Notes: generated by a model from the letters alone, not told the origin. Counted from the stretch's first letter, positions 13,177 through 27,025 are shown. The stretch: DNA of 64,000 nucleotides from Microcebus murinus (GCF_040939455.1 NC_134107.1:14757537-14821536); one strand, 5' to 3'. A program made the numbers and translations.

Positions 13177-13346
13177 GCCTGGCGCAGTGGCTCACGCCTC
13201 TACTCTCAGCACTTTCGGAGGCTGAGGCAGGAGGACGACTTGAGCCCAGGAGTTTGAGGTTGCAGTGAGCTATGAAGATGCCACTGCACTCTAGCCTGGG
13301 CGACAGAGCAAGACCCTGTCTCTAAAACAAAAAAACAAAACAAACT
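13177..13346 (+). mobile_element. Alu-related SINE with large internal deletion
   Basis: A 7SL-type head ('gcctggcgcagtggctcacg') leads straight into right-arm-like sequence ('gagcccaggagtttgaggtt') and an A/C-rich tail. It is either an Alu monomer or a dimer that lost its middle. The poly-T at 13125-13147 upstream is separate. Confidence 0.75.
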
Positions 13347-13870
13347 GTGGACTCACAAGAAGCTGCAAAAATAGCACAGAGAAGTCCCCCGTCCCCATCA
13401 CCCAGCTTCCCCGAGTGGTGACATATTATGACACGGATTTAAATGCAGTATCAGCCACTAGCCTGGGACAAAATAGGTAACTTTCTGAGCCTCGTCTTCC
13501 CCACCCATAAAGTGGGGGTGATCGCCTTCACGGTGTCACGGTGGCAGGGGACAAGCATAGCTGGTGCTTGGAGGGTGTAAGTCCCCGGCAGTGGGTGGTG
13601 GTTGCAGTGATCGTTGGGGTGTACAGGCTGTCACGTCTACCCCCGGCTGCCGCTGGTGTGTTCACCCCCTTCCTCGCAGCACTACCGTGTGCTCAGGGGC
13701 CAACCTTCATGGCCGTGTCTCAGTGCCAGCACAGGGCCCGGCACACAGCAGGTGCTGAATAAATATGAAAAGATGGCGCCTCCTGCCAGGCACACTCCCC
13801 CGTGACTCATGGGGCCTCTCTAACGTCACCTTCGTTCCTGGCCGCGAGAGCATGGCAGCTGCAGGCAAGC

Positions 13871-14056
13871 CCCCCGAGTAGCTGGGACTACAGGCGCACA
13901 CCACCACACTTGGCTAATTTTTTTCTATTTTTAGTAGAGATGGAGATCTTGTTCTTGCTCAGGCTAATCTCAAACTCCTGACTTCAAGCAAGTGATCCTC
14001 CCGCCTCAGCCTCCCGGAGTGCCAAGATTATAGGTGTGAGCCTCCACGCCCAACCC
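13871..14056 (-). mobile_element. Alu SINE fragment
   Basis: Reverse-complement Alu: 'gagtagctgggactacaggc' at 13876 to a 'gtgagcctccacgccca' end. The 3' half and poly-T are missing. Confidence 0.85.
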
Positions 14057-14059
14057 AGG

Positions 14060-14235
14060 CCACTCTTTGGTGGTGGAAAAAGCACTGGGCTGTGGGCTGG
14101 GAGGCCTAAGCTCAAGTCTTGGTGCTTAACTTGCTACAGGTTTTGGACACATCTGTTAACCTCACTAAACCTTGTTTTCCTCATCTATACAATGAGGTCG
14201 CCATGCGGGTAAAGGAGCTCATCATGCAAACAATG
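14060..14235 (+). repeat. MIR SINE, diverged
   Basis: MIR-like order: 'ggtggaaaaagcactgggct', 'cctaagctcaagtcttggtg', then 'cctcatctatacaatgaggt'. Confidence 0.45.
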
Positions 14236-14272
14236 CTGGGTTAACCACCAAGTCTTGTGTTCACACATGCAA

Positions 14273-14467
14273 GGGATTGTCTTTGGCCTTGCTCTGTAAC
14301 ATTTATAAGCCAACACTCAGAGCACTGCATTTTGTGTGGGTATTTTTAGGTACATTAACTAAATTAACTTTTACACTTTGGTGAGCTGGGTGTTTTAATC
14401 TCTAGCACGCAGGCACAGAAACAAAACCAGCATCATGCACAGCTAGAATTCGGAACCCGAGTTGGCC
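14273..14467. repeat. Source copy of a 195-bp local duplication
   Basis: These 195 bases recur in the same orientation at 17380-17574 with no gaps and, by my count, 12 mismatches (about 94% identity). Here the segment is continuous with its surroundings on both sides and has no flanking duplications. At 17380 it lies inside a flanked insertion. This is therefore taken as the source locus. No transcript is known to me. Confidence 0.8.
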
Positions 14468-16884
14468 TGATTCTATAACATTTGGCAAGATGCCGTCTGG
14501 GGTTGTGATACTGTGCCTTTCGCAGGGCTGAGTTCCTGAGGGCTGGATCTCTGTTGCTTGCAGCTGGCTGCCCTGTTCCACAACCGGTAAAGCCTCAAGG
14601 AACGTACATAAAGTACAAGGGTGTTTAGCCTGGGTCCTTAGTGTTCAATTTGCCCATTTTTTCCAAGGAGGAAATGAGAGCCAGAGAAAGGAAGGAACTT
14701 GCCTGAGCTCACCCAGCAAGTTAGGGTCAGAGCTAGTTCCAAAAGTCCATCCTCACCTCACCCTCCTCAAAGCTCCCTCTCCTCCCATGCTGCAGGGCCT
14801 CAGCGTCCCAGGAATCGGGGAACATGAGCTCGGGGGTCACCCCCAACTTCAAGGCTCATGGAGAAACTGCCTGCCGAGCTGCCCAGGGTGCCAGGGACCC
14901 CCTGATATGGGGCCCTCGTGTCCAGGACACCCCTAGGCAGCTTCTCCAGGCTCCATCCCTTCTCCAGATCAGTATTTCCAAAGTGGGGGGCACATTCCCA
15001 AAGGTACACAAAATTATTTAAGTGGTCACCGACTGGCACTGAATTACGCAGTGAGGGAGTTGTATGACTTTGTTTCCCTTTCAGCCTTTCTGATTCCATC
15101 CAGGCTTGGAGGAGAAGGGCTCCATGGGCTAGCCTTTCAGGCCCACTGCCTGCACCCCTCCCTTTTGGGCAAAGGGACTGGAAGAAATGCAGCTGGCTAG
15201 AATTTAGTGGTGTCGTTTTGTTTCCATCATGTTTATTTTCACCATTATAATCATGACGGTGATTTACAATGACTTTCCTTTTAAGGGAGAGATACAAAGT
15301 TTCTCCTGAAAATACATGCATTTACAGTTTAAAACAGTGGTTAAGAAAGAGTGTTAAGTGAATTGCCAGGTCCCTGTCACTTTGGCAAACACCGGAAAGC
15401 TGACTAGAATGGGGAGCCCCAGGGAGTGTCATTCGGGGTAACCCGCCAGGCCCTGATGGGATGGGGGTCCGGGGGACACGGTGGCTGGGAAAGGAGACGG
15501 GACTTGAGGGTCCCAGTCCCACCAGGGTCTGTTCAGTGTCACCTGAGCACCCGGCATGGGTGTTAACGTTGGTGGTTTCAAGTCTGTGGTCCCGGCAGGG
15601 AGGGGGCGGCCAGGTACCCGGGATGGGGTGAGGTGACTTTTCCTACTAGGTAGTTTTCGGGGGCCTTGCAAGGCCCGGTCTCCCAGCCTCAGTTGGGATC
15701 ATCTGCTTTTTCCTCCTTGCCCCCAGGGAGAAAGCTGATGCCATCGCTCAGAATCGAACAGCATGGGGCCCAGTTGAATTCCTGAATTTTCCTATAGGAA
15801 AGGAGGCTGGTGCCAGCGTTAATAAATAAAGCCACTACAAACGTGGAGCGAGCAAAGGAGGCCATAGCCAGCGTTTCCCGCTCATTCTGGAGCCCTCTGT
15901 GATCATCCACATTCGGCTACAAGTGCCAGCCCAGCTCCCTAGGAGACACCCCGTTCTGTCCCCCACTACGGTGATGAGCATGCCAGCATCCTCATCAGTC
16001 ACTGACCCGTGGCCGAGAGCCACACTAAGCCAGAAGAAACACGCAGACGCCTGTCATACGTTATGCATGTATCTACGAGACGCAGTCTGGCCTGGCAAGA
16101 ATGTAAAAAGAAATCTGAATGGAAAAGCAAACACGCGTGTTTAATTTAATCCAATCAAGTGCTGACGCCATCTGGAAGTGGGGCAGATGTAGGTATCAGG
16201 TTTGTATAACTTGGATCCAGAGGTCATGGGTCAAGGGACCAGCCCAGCTGGAGGGCACAGGCCATCAGAAAGGGGGGACGTCCATCAGTGGCACAGGAGA
16301 ACCGTGTCTCATATTTTGGTGAAACAACAAAAAAGCCTTAATTCAGTCCACTGAGATGGAAATTTCAGCCTGCGTGGTATAACCCAAGTTACCTTTGATG
16401 GCACAATCATTTTCTCCTTAGTAAGCTGCTTTTAACTCAGGAAGATTAGAATTTAGAAAACAGATGGTAAAAATAAGCCAACACCCATAGTATTTATACA
16501 TTTGTGTTAAGTGTAAGTTAGGTCGAATTCTGTGTGTTGGTGCAGAAAATCCTGTATTTGTGATGTTTTAAGAACATTGAACCATTGAGTTACTCATGAA
16601 TGTGATTGAGTAATTAACTTTAGTTCAAATTTTAAGTTAAAAACTTTAAGAGACTTTGACAATGTAAACATTATTAGAATATTTAAGAGGACTCCATACT
16701 CATTTTGCTTATGCTAGTTTTTTGAGATTTGAAAGCATTTTCTGAAATCCTTGGGAACATGTTGTTTCTTATTCCATAATAAATGGAATTCATTATATTC
16801 ATAAGTGCTACTTAGAATATCAAAGGCAGTGCCATCCAATATAAATACAATGCAAGCTACATGTGTAATTTTGGTTGTTGTTTG

Positions 16885-17057
16885 TTTTTTTTTTTTTTTT
16901 TGAGACAGAATCTCGCCCTGTTGCCGGGCTAGAGTATTGTGGCAGCCTAGCTCACAGCAACCTCAAACTCCTGGGCTCAAGCAATCTTCCTGCCTCAGCC
17001 TCCCGAGTAGCTGGGACTAAGGCATGCGCCACCATGCCCAGCTAATTTAGATATATA

Positions 17058-17090
<33 letters not shown>

Positions 17091-17240
17091 TTCATTGTCC
17101 AGCTAATTTCTTTCTATTTTTTTAGTAGAGGGGGGTCTTGCTCTTGCTCAGGCTGGTCTCAGAACTCCTGAGCTCAAACGATCTGCCCGCCTCGGTCTTC
17201 CAGAGTGCTAGGATTACAGGCGTGAGCCACCACACCCGGC
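16885..17240 (-). mobile_element. Alu SINE, lemur type
   Basis: Poly-T start, complete reverse-complement Alu, ending 'ccaccacacccggc'. The linker has expanded into (TA)n(TATG)n at 17049-17090. The flanks 'ctacatgtgtaat' (16857-16869) and 'ctacatatgtaat' (17241-17253) are target duplications with one mismatch. Confidence 0.9.
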
Positions 17241-17280
17241 CTACATATGTAATCTTATATTTTCCAAGAGCCCCATTTTT

Positions 17281-17581
17281 TTTTAAGAGCTGGAGTCTCA
17301 CTATGTTGTCTAGGCTGGACTCAACTCCTGGGTGATCCTCCTGCCTCAGCCTCCCAAGTAGCTAGGACTACAGGTGTGAGGGATTATCTTTGGCCTTGCT
17401 CTATAACATTTGTAAGCTAATTCTCTGAGCACCGCATTTTGTGTGGGTATTTTTAGGTATATTAACTAAATTAACTTTTACACTTTGGTGAGCTGGGTGT
17501 TTTAATTTCTAGCACGCAGGCACAGAAACAAAACCAGCATCATGCACAGCTAGAATTTGGAACCCAAGTTGGCCATACCTG
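17281..17581 (-). mobile_element. Chimeric retro-insertion: Alu 3' half fused to a 195-bp copy of sequence from 14273-14467
   Basis: Read on the minus strand, the insert has a few unmatched bases, then the 195-bp copy (17574-17380), then an Alu right-arm-like segment from about 17379 down to a poly-A tail near 17281. Flanks 'aagagccccattttt' (17266-17280) and 'aaaagccccattttt' (17582-17596) are 15-bp repeats with one mismatch, consistent with target-primed reverse transcription. The Alu/195-bp junction has no splice-donor GT in the source locus, so a template switch during reverse transcription is more likely than splicing. That mechanism is inference. Confidence 0.7.
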
Positions 17582-19084
17582 AAAAGCCCCATTTTTAAAA
17601 AGCAAAAAGGAATAAGTAAACTCAATTATAGTAATAAAATGTTTTTAACCCAACATATCCAAAATATGATCATTTCAACATGTAATTCACATAAAATTTA
17701 GTAACGAGATATGTTACGTTCTTTTCTCAACTCATCTTCAAAATCTGTTGTATATCTTACACTTTACGCATCTCAGTTTGGACTACCACACTGTAAATGC
17801 ACGTTTCTAGTGGCTATGGTATTGGACAGCACAGATCTAAGGGAATTTAATTAGCTACATTTGTAAAGGGTATTTATTATTTAAGGAGGTTTGTTCCACT
17901 TGATTTGCTCAAATATTAATCAAAGGATCCTTGCAAGTCATTATTAAAACTTACCGGGCTTATAAATACAATATGATTTGTATGTTGAACTCACACGTTA
18001 AGGAAAAAACAGATTTTTTAATTTGTTAATTTAAAAAATGAAATATTATTTTTAAAGTTACCACAAAGAGCCTTTCCAGCACAAAAGCAGCCCTTGAGGA
18101 CCTCACCGACCGCGGCAAAGATGGGGTTAGTCACAGACCTCGGCACTGCCCTGGCGGGAAATGCCCAGCTCCTTGTCACTGCATTGTCTTGTCAGGTCTG
18201 GACAAACCCCTACAGAGCGTCTGCCCAAGCACCCCCATTCCACAGATGGAAAAGCCAAGGTCCAGAGAAGAAAAGAAGCACAGCCACGCAGTGAACTCAG
18301 GCAGGGCTGGGGCAGAACGTGGAGTCTCCTGACCCCACCCAACCTCCCCGGTTGAGGACTTCTAGTTCATTCTCTCTGCCCCTTCATCCCCAGTTGGCTG
18401 ATCAGGAAACTAAGGCAGAGAATTTCAGGGTCCTGGACCCATGCCTCTGGGGAGCACCAGCGGCGCATAGGAGGGCTCAGACTTCCAAGCCCTCATTCAA
18501 CAGCACAGACCGAGGCCTGCCCAGAGGCCAGCCCAGAGCCCGGGCCGCCGGGGCAGAGAAGGACCGAGCATAGCGCTGGGACTGGGCAGGGGTGTCCGCC
18601 GGTAGGCTACGCCAGGTCTGCCAGGGCCCAGGAGAGCCAGACTCCACCAGCCTGTGGTCCCCAGGGCAGAGCCAGGCACCCCCACCCCAGACATAGATCT
18701 TGGGGTGAAGGCCTGGACTCCCTCACGGGCCTCCTTCTCCGGCTACCTTTCCTCCCTCTTTTCCATCATTTTTCTTTCTTTCCTTTTCTTTTTCTTCTTG
18801 AAGGCCCTAAGCCCCTTTCCCCAACATGGCCAGCCCAACGCAGACCCCCCACACACAAGCAGACGGGGGTCACCCTTGCCCTCCGAGGACAAGGGCCTGC
18901 GGGATTGGGGCTGCCCGGCCAGCGTGGAGAGCACGGAAAGCTCAGGCAGGCCCCGGGCAGCATCGGGCCCTGGCTCCTTTGCGTGCAGTCTTCCCTCTAC
19001 CTGGAAGGCCCTTCCCGCCGGGCCGCATGTCTCAGCAGTAGGACAGATGCCACTGGCGACCCCTAGGAGAGCTCACAGAGGTCG

Positions 19085-19423
<339 letters not shown>

Positions 19424-21178
19424 CACAGAGGTCGCATTTGATGCCACCAAATCACATAGTGAGGACACGATGCCCTGCTCACAGCGCCCCGTCCTGCAGT
19501 CAGGAGGAGAATAAGCTGGGGAGCCCGGGGTCTGTGTCACCTCCCTCGCTTCCCTCTAGCAGAGGGGTGGCTCTGGGCCTTTATCTTCTTTTCACTTTTG
19601 CTAGAGCGTAATAGAAATTGGGTTTTGCTGCCACTTACTTTCACGCTTTCCTTTACCTTTTGTTTATGGCGAATGATACTGTTTTCCATTTACAATACTG
19701 ATGCAAAGTTTCCTTTCAAAACTGAACTCGTACTAGTAACAACAAGTGAGTCAACAGAATAGCCACACAGTTTCAAAAACAAGAACTAGATAGCGCCCAG
19801 TTCAACGCCGGGTCCCCTGGCTGGCTGCTGGGCCGGCCTGCCCAGGCTCCGGCACCAAGAGCGCTGGGGCCGCCCTCAGTCCTGGCCCCTCGTTCCCGCT
19901 GGGAGGCTGCGGGAGGAGCTGGTCTGAAGCCCTGGGTCGGGGAGGCCCATGGCCCCCCGCAGACCTTTCGGACCTGGCTTACTCCCGAGCCTATGGCTGG
20001 GCCTCCCGGGGAAGGTTGGAGAGGGCGGCCTAGCTAGAGATCAGAAGGGAAGGCCACTCTGGGGCGATCTGTCTCAGCACAGGGGAAGAAGGCAGCTGAG
20101 CTCCCTGAGCTGGGGCTTTGCAGACTCTTGCAGAGCGAGGAGGTAGGGAAGCTGACCACCCCAACACCCCATTGGCCCCGGGAATAAGGCGCACAAATTC
20201 CCGCTCCCTGAGCCAGCTGGCTTTCCCTGAATCTGCAAGGCTAGGGGACATGGAACACGTGCCCACAGATGAGGACAGAGAGAATGTGCCCCTCAAGGCT
20301 CCCCACATACACCCTGTCCTCTGAGCCAGCCTGATGCCCCTGGACTGTGTTTTCCACGGTCTCCTTTGGCTCAGACCGAAAGCACTTGGCTCCCGCTGCA
20401 GTTTCCGCACCAGTTTCCCCATCCCAAAAATGTGGGAGCCCAACAGGGCAGGACCTCTGCCCAGCTCCGGCCAGCTTGGACCCCACGCTCAGCAGGGCCA
20501 GCAAGTATCTGGGGTGCACAGCCCAGCGTCCCGAGCTTTCTGGCCGCCTGATCCCCTGGCCCAGGTGGCGAGGATGTCTTCTTGGCACCTGGGGGCAGCT
20601 CAGGATGGGAGGAGGTGGCCCTTATGCTGCTCATTCCTGCCCTACACTACACCAACTTGTTGGGCCAAAGCCACCAGCGCCTGGCTGTCCGGAACTCCCC
20701 TGGGCTTCCCCGAGTTCTGTCTCTGGGCCTGCTCTCCTGTGAGCGACACGGGCCCCGTGGGCCCCGAGCTTCAGGTTTGGCATTGGAAATGCAATCGTCA
20801 GTGGCCCTGCCTCTCTGGAAGGTGCACAGCTCCTTCCTGGGGGTTGGCAAGAAATAGGAAGAGAAGTTGCTGAGCCGAGGGGTAGAAGGCGCGCCTCTCT
20901 CCTCAGACCCTGGGGACCCGCTGGAAAGACTCGAAGCATCTGCCTGAGTTATCTCACTCTCGGGCCTCTCAGGACTGGAGCATTGTCCAGGCACAGCCCT
21001 GGCCCCTCAGGGGCCTCCTGTGCCCCAGATGCCATTGGCACAGCTGGAGGCTCCCTGGGACCCGAGTATAGTCTTGGCTCATAGTCTCCAGAAAGGTGAC
21101 CACGAGAAAATCACCAGAAAGGGAACCAGGAGGGCAGGACCCGGGCCCCCAGCACAGGAGGGGAGGGAAGGGGGCTAC

Positions 21179-21227
21179 CTGTCAGGGCTGCCGTCAGCGA
21201 TCCAGCGGTCACAAGGAAGAGCCACAT
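21179..21227 (-). CDS. CD6: CD6 coding exon 1 (signal peptide)
   Basis: On the minus strand the ATG at 21227 opens MWLFLVTAGSLTAALT plus one base of the next codon, followed at once by a GTAGCC donor (21178 downwards). CD6 of human begins with a closely similar hydrophobic 16-residue leader that also ends in phase 1 (from memory). The ATG has G at -3. CD6 is a type I membrane glycoprotein of T and some B cells with three SRCR domains; it binds CD166/ALCAM and CD318 and tunes TCR signalling with CD5. Only the leader is here; the SRCR, transmembrane and cytoplasmic exons would lie left of position 1. Gene order with SLC15A3 and TMEM132A agrees with human 11q12. The exon is too short to stand as an open frame, so the call rests on leader match, phase, donor and synteny. 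Confidence 0.85.
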
Positions 21228-21460
21228 GTCTGGGGCCATCTCCGACTGCTACGCGTGCCTGCCAGCGGGAAGCACCATCCTGGGGCCGGGCGGTGACACG
21301 GCCACTGTGTGCCCCTCTTGCCCGCCTGCTCTGCCCTTTGCTGTTCCTGCTCGAGCCTTTCTCTCCGCCGCTCTCTTACACGCATGCGACCCAACCCAGC
21401 CTGCGAGCGTCTCTCACGCCTCCCTGTTCTGCTTGTGGTTTTGGTCTCCAGGAAGCTGGG
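21228..21460 (-). promoter_or_regulatory. CD6: CD6 5' UTR and proximal promoter with RUNX and ETS motifs
   Basis: Upstream of the CD6 ATG the sequence has no TATA box. A RUNX consensus (TGTGGTT, 21434-21440; AACCACA on the minus strand) lies 8 bp from an ETS core (CAGGAAG, 21449-21455). RUNX and Ets-1 sites close to the transcription start have been reported for the human CD6 promoter, so this pair likely marks the start region about 200 bp above the ATG. The exact start site cannot be read from sequence. Confidence 0.5.
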
Positions 21461-22799
21461 CTGGTGTTGCAGGGGCTGGTGGGGAGAGCCCAGCTGCCTC
21501 TGCTGGAGCCTCCCGAGCCTGGATGAACCCCAAAAGTCAAGGAGCCAGACGCGCACACGCACCCATGCACACGCACTTCCCTGAAGGTCTTCTAAGGAGA
21601 AGGGAAGGACAGGGGCCGTGCCCCGTTTCTGGGGCCAAAAGGGAGAACTGCTATGTAGTAGATGCTCCATCCATACGTGTTGGAAGAGTTGGTGACTAAC
21701 CCATTTGTCTGTCCCAGTCCATGGAATCCGGCTCATGGGACTAAATCCCAAGGCTTCCCTTGACCTTGGGAGCAATGGGAAGGAGGAGGGCATGGTCTTG
21801 GTGCACTTTTGAGAGACAGGAGCCCAAGCCCCCACTTGGAGTTTCATAAATGGCAAGGGTGTGAAAGGTGGCCATTCCACACGTCCCTCTACACAGACGG
21901 CAGCCAGGCCCCCCGAGGTGGCACAGAAGGGCCAGCTCTCCGCCCCGGGCCAGGCAGGGCGTTCGCTGACAGGGGCCCCTGAGGATGAGCAGGATTCCAT
22001 CCAGCAGCGGGGGCAGGAGGCCTCAGGGCCGGGGCCACCAGGTGTGTTTAGTTCTCCGCTGTGCTCCCTGTGGCGCAGACAGAACGTGCTGAATAAATGT
22101 CAGTTGAGTGGACACAGGAACAGACAGCATGGTGGTCCCCGCAGAACCCCAGAAGTGGTTGAGCCCAGAAGGGGACTGGTTCCAAATCCTGGCCCTGCTC
22201 GGTGTGACTCCATCTCAGGTGCCCCCTCCTGGCCCTCCATTCCCTGCATTGCAGCCTGTCCTTTCCCCACCCGGGACTCGGAGGGACTCCGCCTCCGCTG
22301 GGTCCCATCCTGGGGAAGCGCTTGGTGCGGCAGGTTTGGGGGCCACAGGGAGCCAGGCCGGTCCTGCAGGCAGTGAGACCCCACCCTGCCTTGCCCCTCC
22401 CGGCCCCGGCTGCGGCCGCCCCCTGGTGGCCAGTCCCCGGCGGCACAGGCCGGCGCACGGGGCCTCGGGCTCGGCTCAGCTGCAGAGACAGCGGTGCGTG
22501 GTGCATGGGCCTCTGGGGCGCGCTGGGTGGAAGGTGACGGGGCAGACCGCATCCCTGCCCTCAAGGAGCGCGCAGTTGGCAAACACGAGTGACCAAACCA
22601 CAGGCCAGGGTGAGACGAACACAACGTGAGGCCTGCTGGTGCTGAGAGAAACACGTCTCTGCAATGAGCCAGGGAAGGAGGGCTGGACTGCCATTCCTGG
22701 TCACGTGGGAGACGGCCGGTTGGGGGCGGGGGAGGAAGTCCCCCATCACAAAACACCAAAAAAAATATTTTAAGTCATCTTTAAAAACGTACAACGGAG

Positions 22800-23136
<337 letters not shown>

Positions 23137-23805
23137 AACGTACAACGGAGATGGCAAGAAAGGAAGGGGAATAACCAGAGGCCCCAAATGACAATGAAGC
23201 ACAAATCCCAAGAGAGGGCTGGGAGCGGTTGCCCTGAGGCTTCTGTGGGTCCAGGTGGGTGAGAACTGCAGTGTGATGAGCCTTCGCAAATCCCGGAGCT
23301 GAGCAACGTGGAAAACAAGATCAGAAGCCCCCAGCTAAAACAAAGGGCACTAAACCAACACCCATGGCCGTGAACTTGGGGAGAAAACCTCCCCGAAGGA
23401 GCTGGCACAGGACGTGCCTGGCTCAGCTTTGGCCCTGAGTGGAAGAGAAAGGACTGTCAGGCCTGGATGGCCCTGACCACAAGTCGGCCACAGATAAGTC
23501 TGGAAGTGGAATACACAGAACTTGTGTGGCAAAAAACAACAACACAACAGGAACCAACCAAACAAAGACAACGTAAGAATTTAAAGTAGACTATAGTTCC
23601 CCAGGCACCTGGCAGAAACCAATGGCGAAAATACCCTCAGTCCCTAAAGACTTCCCACAGAAAAAGTTCCAAGGAACTTCCAGAAAAATCATAAAGCACA
23701 GGACACAAGGCACTTTCAGTGAGAATGGCACAAAGCAGTAAACAAAAGAATCACACCTTCAAAAACTTTGGATATTGGAATTGTGGTATATATAATATGA
23801 GGATG

Positions 23806-24155
<350 letters not shown>

Positions 24156-24938
24156 ATATAATATGAGGATGTTTCATATGCTTAAAGAAGTAAAAGTTGG
24201 CCCCTGATGGTATAGATAAGAACAAGAGACTGTTAAAAATGACCAGGAAGATTAAAAAAAAAAAAAAGCAAGTAGTACTTGTATAAATGATGTAAAAACA
24301 TAATATTTGAAACTAGAAATCCAAGGGACAGATGAAAGGGCAGATTAACGTAGCCAAAGGGAGAACTCATGAGCCGAACAATGGATCCAAAGCACTTGCC
24401 CAAAATGGAGTTCAGAGAGACGAAAGGATGGAAAATTTGAAAGAGGTTAAGAGATGTAGAGGGTGAACAAGGTCTTGAATATGTCCAATTAGAGTTCCAG
24501 AAGGAAATGGAAAATTTCCAGATTGATGAAAGACATAGTCCTCAGATCCTGAAAGCTCCCACAGCCCAAACACGATAAATAAATTTTAAAAAATCTGCAC
24601 TTCTAGTAGCACTTCTAGTAGCAAAATGGTTGACTACTAGAGAGAAGATGGATGAACTATGAAGTAGAGTGGTCGATAATTTCTCAATATCAACAACGGA
24701 AGCAAGAACATCTCAAAGTGCTAAGAGAAAGTGACCATCGACCTTGAATATTTTCCAAGAATGGGGTTGAAAAGATACATTTTCAGGTAAAAATTGACAA
24801 CATTTATGACTGACAGACCCTCACCTAAGGGGATTCTAGAGGATATTCTTTAAGGAAAATAATCCCAGAAAGAAAGTCTAAGATTCAAGTAGGAATGATG
24901 AGCAAAGAAATACATGAACACAGAAGTAGTTCAAATAA

Positions 24939-25243
<305 letters not shown>

Positions 25244-26029
25244 AAATAAGCATTGATTGCATAAAACAATTACAAAAATGTTTCATTTGTAAGGTTAGAA
25301 AATAAATGAGATAAAACTAAAAAACCAGAACATGATAACAAATGAATTGGTAAAGAGCAATTAGAGTGAGAAAGGTCTATTATTTGGTGGGAGGGCAAAA
25401 TATTCACTAGCGTTTGAACTTGTTAAATTAAATGTGCATGCTAAACCAGCAGAGCAATACAGTGGAACCGAGTGGGGTGGGGAGGGAGCCTGCTGTAAAG
25501 CCAAAGAAGGCAGGAGAGGAAAAGAAAGAGATGCAACAGGAAGAACAGGCCAAGCAGAAGGATGGGTAGGTTTCAGCGGGTAGATCGGGTGTAGGGTGGT
25601 GAGAAGGGTGCTCCTGGCAGGGGGGACAGGGTAAGTAGGGGCAGGACAGTGTAACGTGAGTGTTCCTGGGGCTGGACTGACATGCCTCATCCCAAGCTGC
25701 CCGTGTTCCACAGACACCACGAACCTTCGAACAGGAAGCTCGAGGTTGTTCCCAGCTGGGTGTGCAAATCAATGAGCTCGTTTTTATTTATAACTCTTGG
25801 AGCCAGGACCTTCTGAACTCAATTTGCAAGGGGCACCTAGTGGCTCTGTGTCCCGTGGAGAGCCCAAGCATTTTTCGCCTAGACCTTCTCTCTCTCCTGA
25901 CCTTGGCCCTGCAAAGTGGAATAAGCAACATGACCGAGGGAAGCCTGACTCTCTGCCCAGAGGATGACAGGAGCTAGAACTGCACACCCCACACCCCGCC
26001 ACGTGGCACAGGGGGAAGTTGAATGCTGA

Positions 26030-26240
26030 CTGGTGCTTATGGAGCACTTCCTGTTGTGCGGGACACTTCACACGGAATGTTTCCGCTCAATTCTCACAAC
26101 CAAGTAGGTTGTATCCTTAGCATATCCTTGCAGATAAGGACACTGAAGTTAGAGGGGTTGTTTGCTCAAGATCCCACAGCTAACAAGTAGTAGGGCTAGG
26201 CTCTGGATCTAAAACCCCAAGTTCTTAACCACAAGCAAGT
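26030..26240 (-). repeat. MIR SINE
   Basis: Reverse-complement MIR: 'caattctcacaaccaagtag' at 26089, 'gataaggacactgaagttag' at 26134, 'tcaagatcccacagctaaca' at 26166. Confidence 0.65.
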
Positions 26241-26474
26241 CAGCCTCTTGGGGATGGAGAGTTATTGTCTAAGCATGAAGGCTTTGGCTGAAGAAGACAC
26301 GTAGGCTCTGGTTCTATCAGACCCTACACTTTGCACCAGCCCTGCCCCCAGCCCAGGCCAAGCCCACTCCTCAGTCTCAGGAGTCCTGAAACGCCTCAGT
26401 CCTGACCACAATCTCCAAACCAGCCACAGCCAACACTTGTCTTTCCCGAGGCCCAGAGTTTCTACCATAGTCTA

Positions 26475-26700
26475 AATCTTCAGCACCTAAACGTGTATAC
26501 ATTGTCACTAATCACTTTGTCACTCATTCAGAACAACTTTCATCATGCATTCTAGGTGCTGGGGACACAGCACTGACCAAAACAGACAAACATTTCTGTT
26601 CTTGCAAAGCTTACATTTTAGTGGGAGAGAAACGTAATAAATAATAGACATAATAAATAAGTAAATTATCTGGAGAAAAGAAATAGAGCTGCATAAAAGG
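26475..26700 (-). mobile_element. LINE L2 fragment
   Basis: Segments 'gtgctggggacacagcactg' (26556) and 'gcttacattttagtgggaga' (26609) followed by AATAAATA repeats are the reverse complement of an L2 3' region. An Alu follows it. Confidence 0.6.
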
Positions 26701-26728
26701 GGTTAGAAGTGCCAGAAAGCGGTTTTGA

Positions 26729-27025
26729 TTTTTTTTTTAAATAGAGTCTCACTCTGTTGACCTGAGTAGAGTGCCGTGGCATCAGCCTAGCGCGCAGCAA
26801 CCTCAAACTCCTGGGCTCAAGTGATCCTCCTGCCTCAGCCTCCCAAATAGCTGGGACTATAGGCATGCTCCACAATGCCCAGCTAATTTTTTCTATATTT
26901 AGTAAAGACAGGGTCTCGCTATTGCTCAGGCTGGTTTCAAACCCCTGACTCCTAAACTCAGCGATCCTCCTGCCTTGGCCTCCCAGAGTTGCTAGGATTA
27001 CAGGCATGAGCCACCATGCCTGGTC
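26729..27025 (-). mobile_element. Alu SINE, older
   Basis: Reverse-complement Alu, poly-T at 26729-26738, ending 'ccaccatgcctggtc'. Flanks 'ggttttgattt' and 'ggttatgattt' form an 11-bp duplication with one mismatch. Confidence 0.9.

Larger units (their letters stand above)
16825..17835. mobile_element. Ancient hAT-type DNA transposon remnant, split by two insertions
   Basis: The left end 'cagtgccatccaata' (16827) and the right end 'tattggacagcacag' (about 17820-17834) are near-perfect inverted complements of the kind found in old mammalian hAT MITEs. The AT-rich interior matches on either side of an Alu (16885-17240) and a chimeric insertion (17281-17581). Exact family not determined; flanking 8-bp duplications are degraded. 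Confidence 0.55.

Noticed and set aside
21209..22000. A 263-codon minus-strand open frame over the CD6 promoter
   Set aside because: It reads through the CD6 exon 1 region in the wrong frame and shows no similarity to a known protein.
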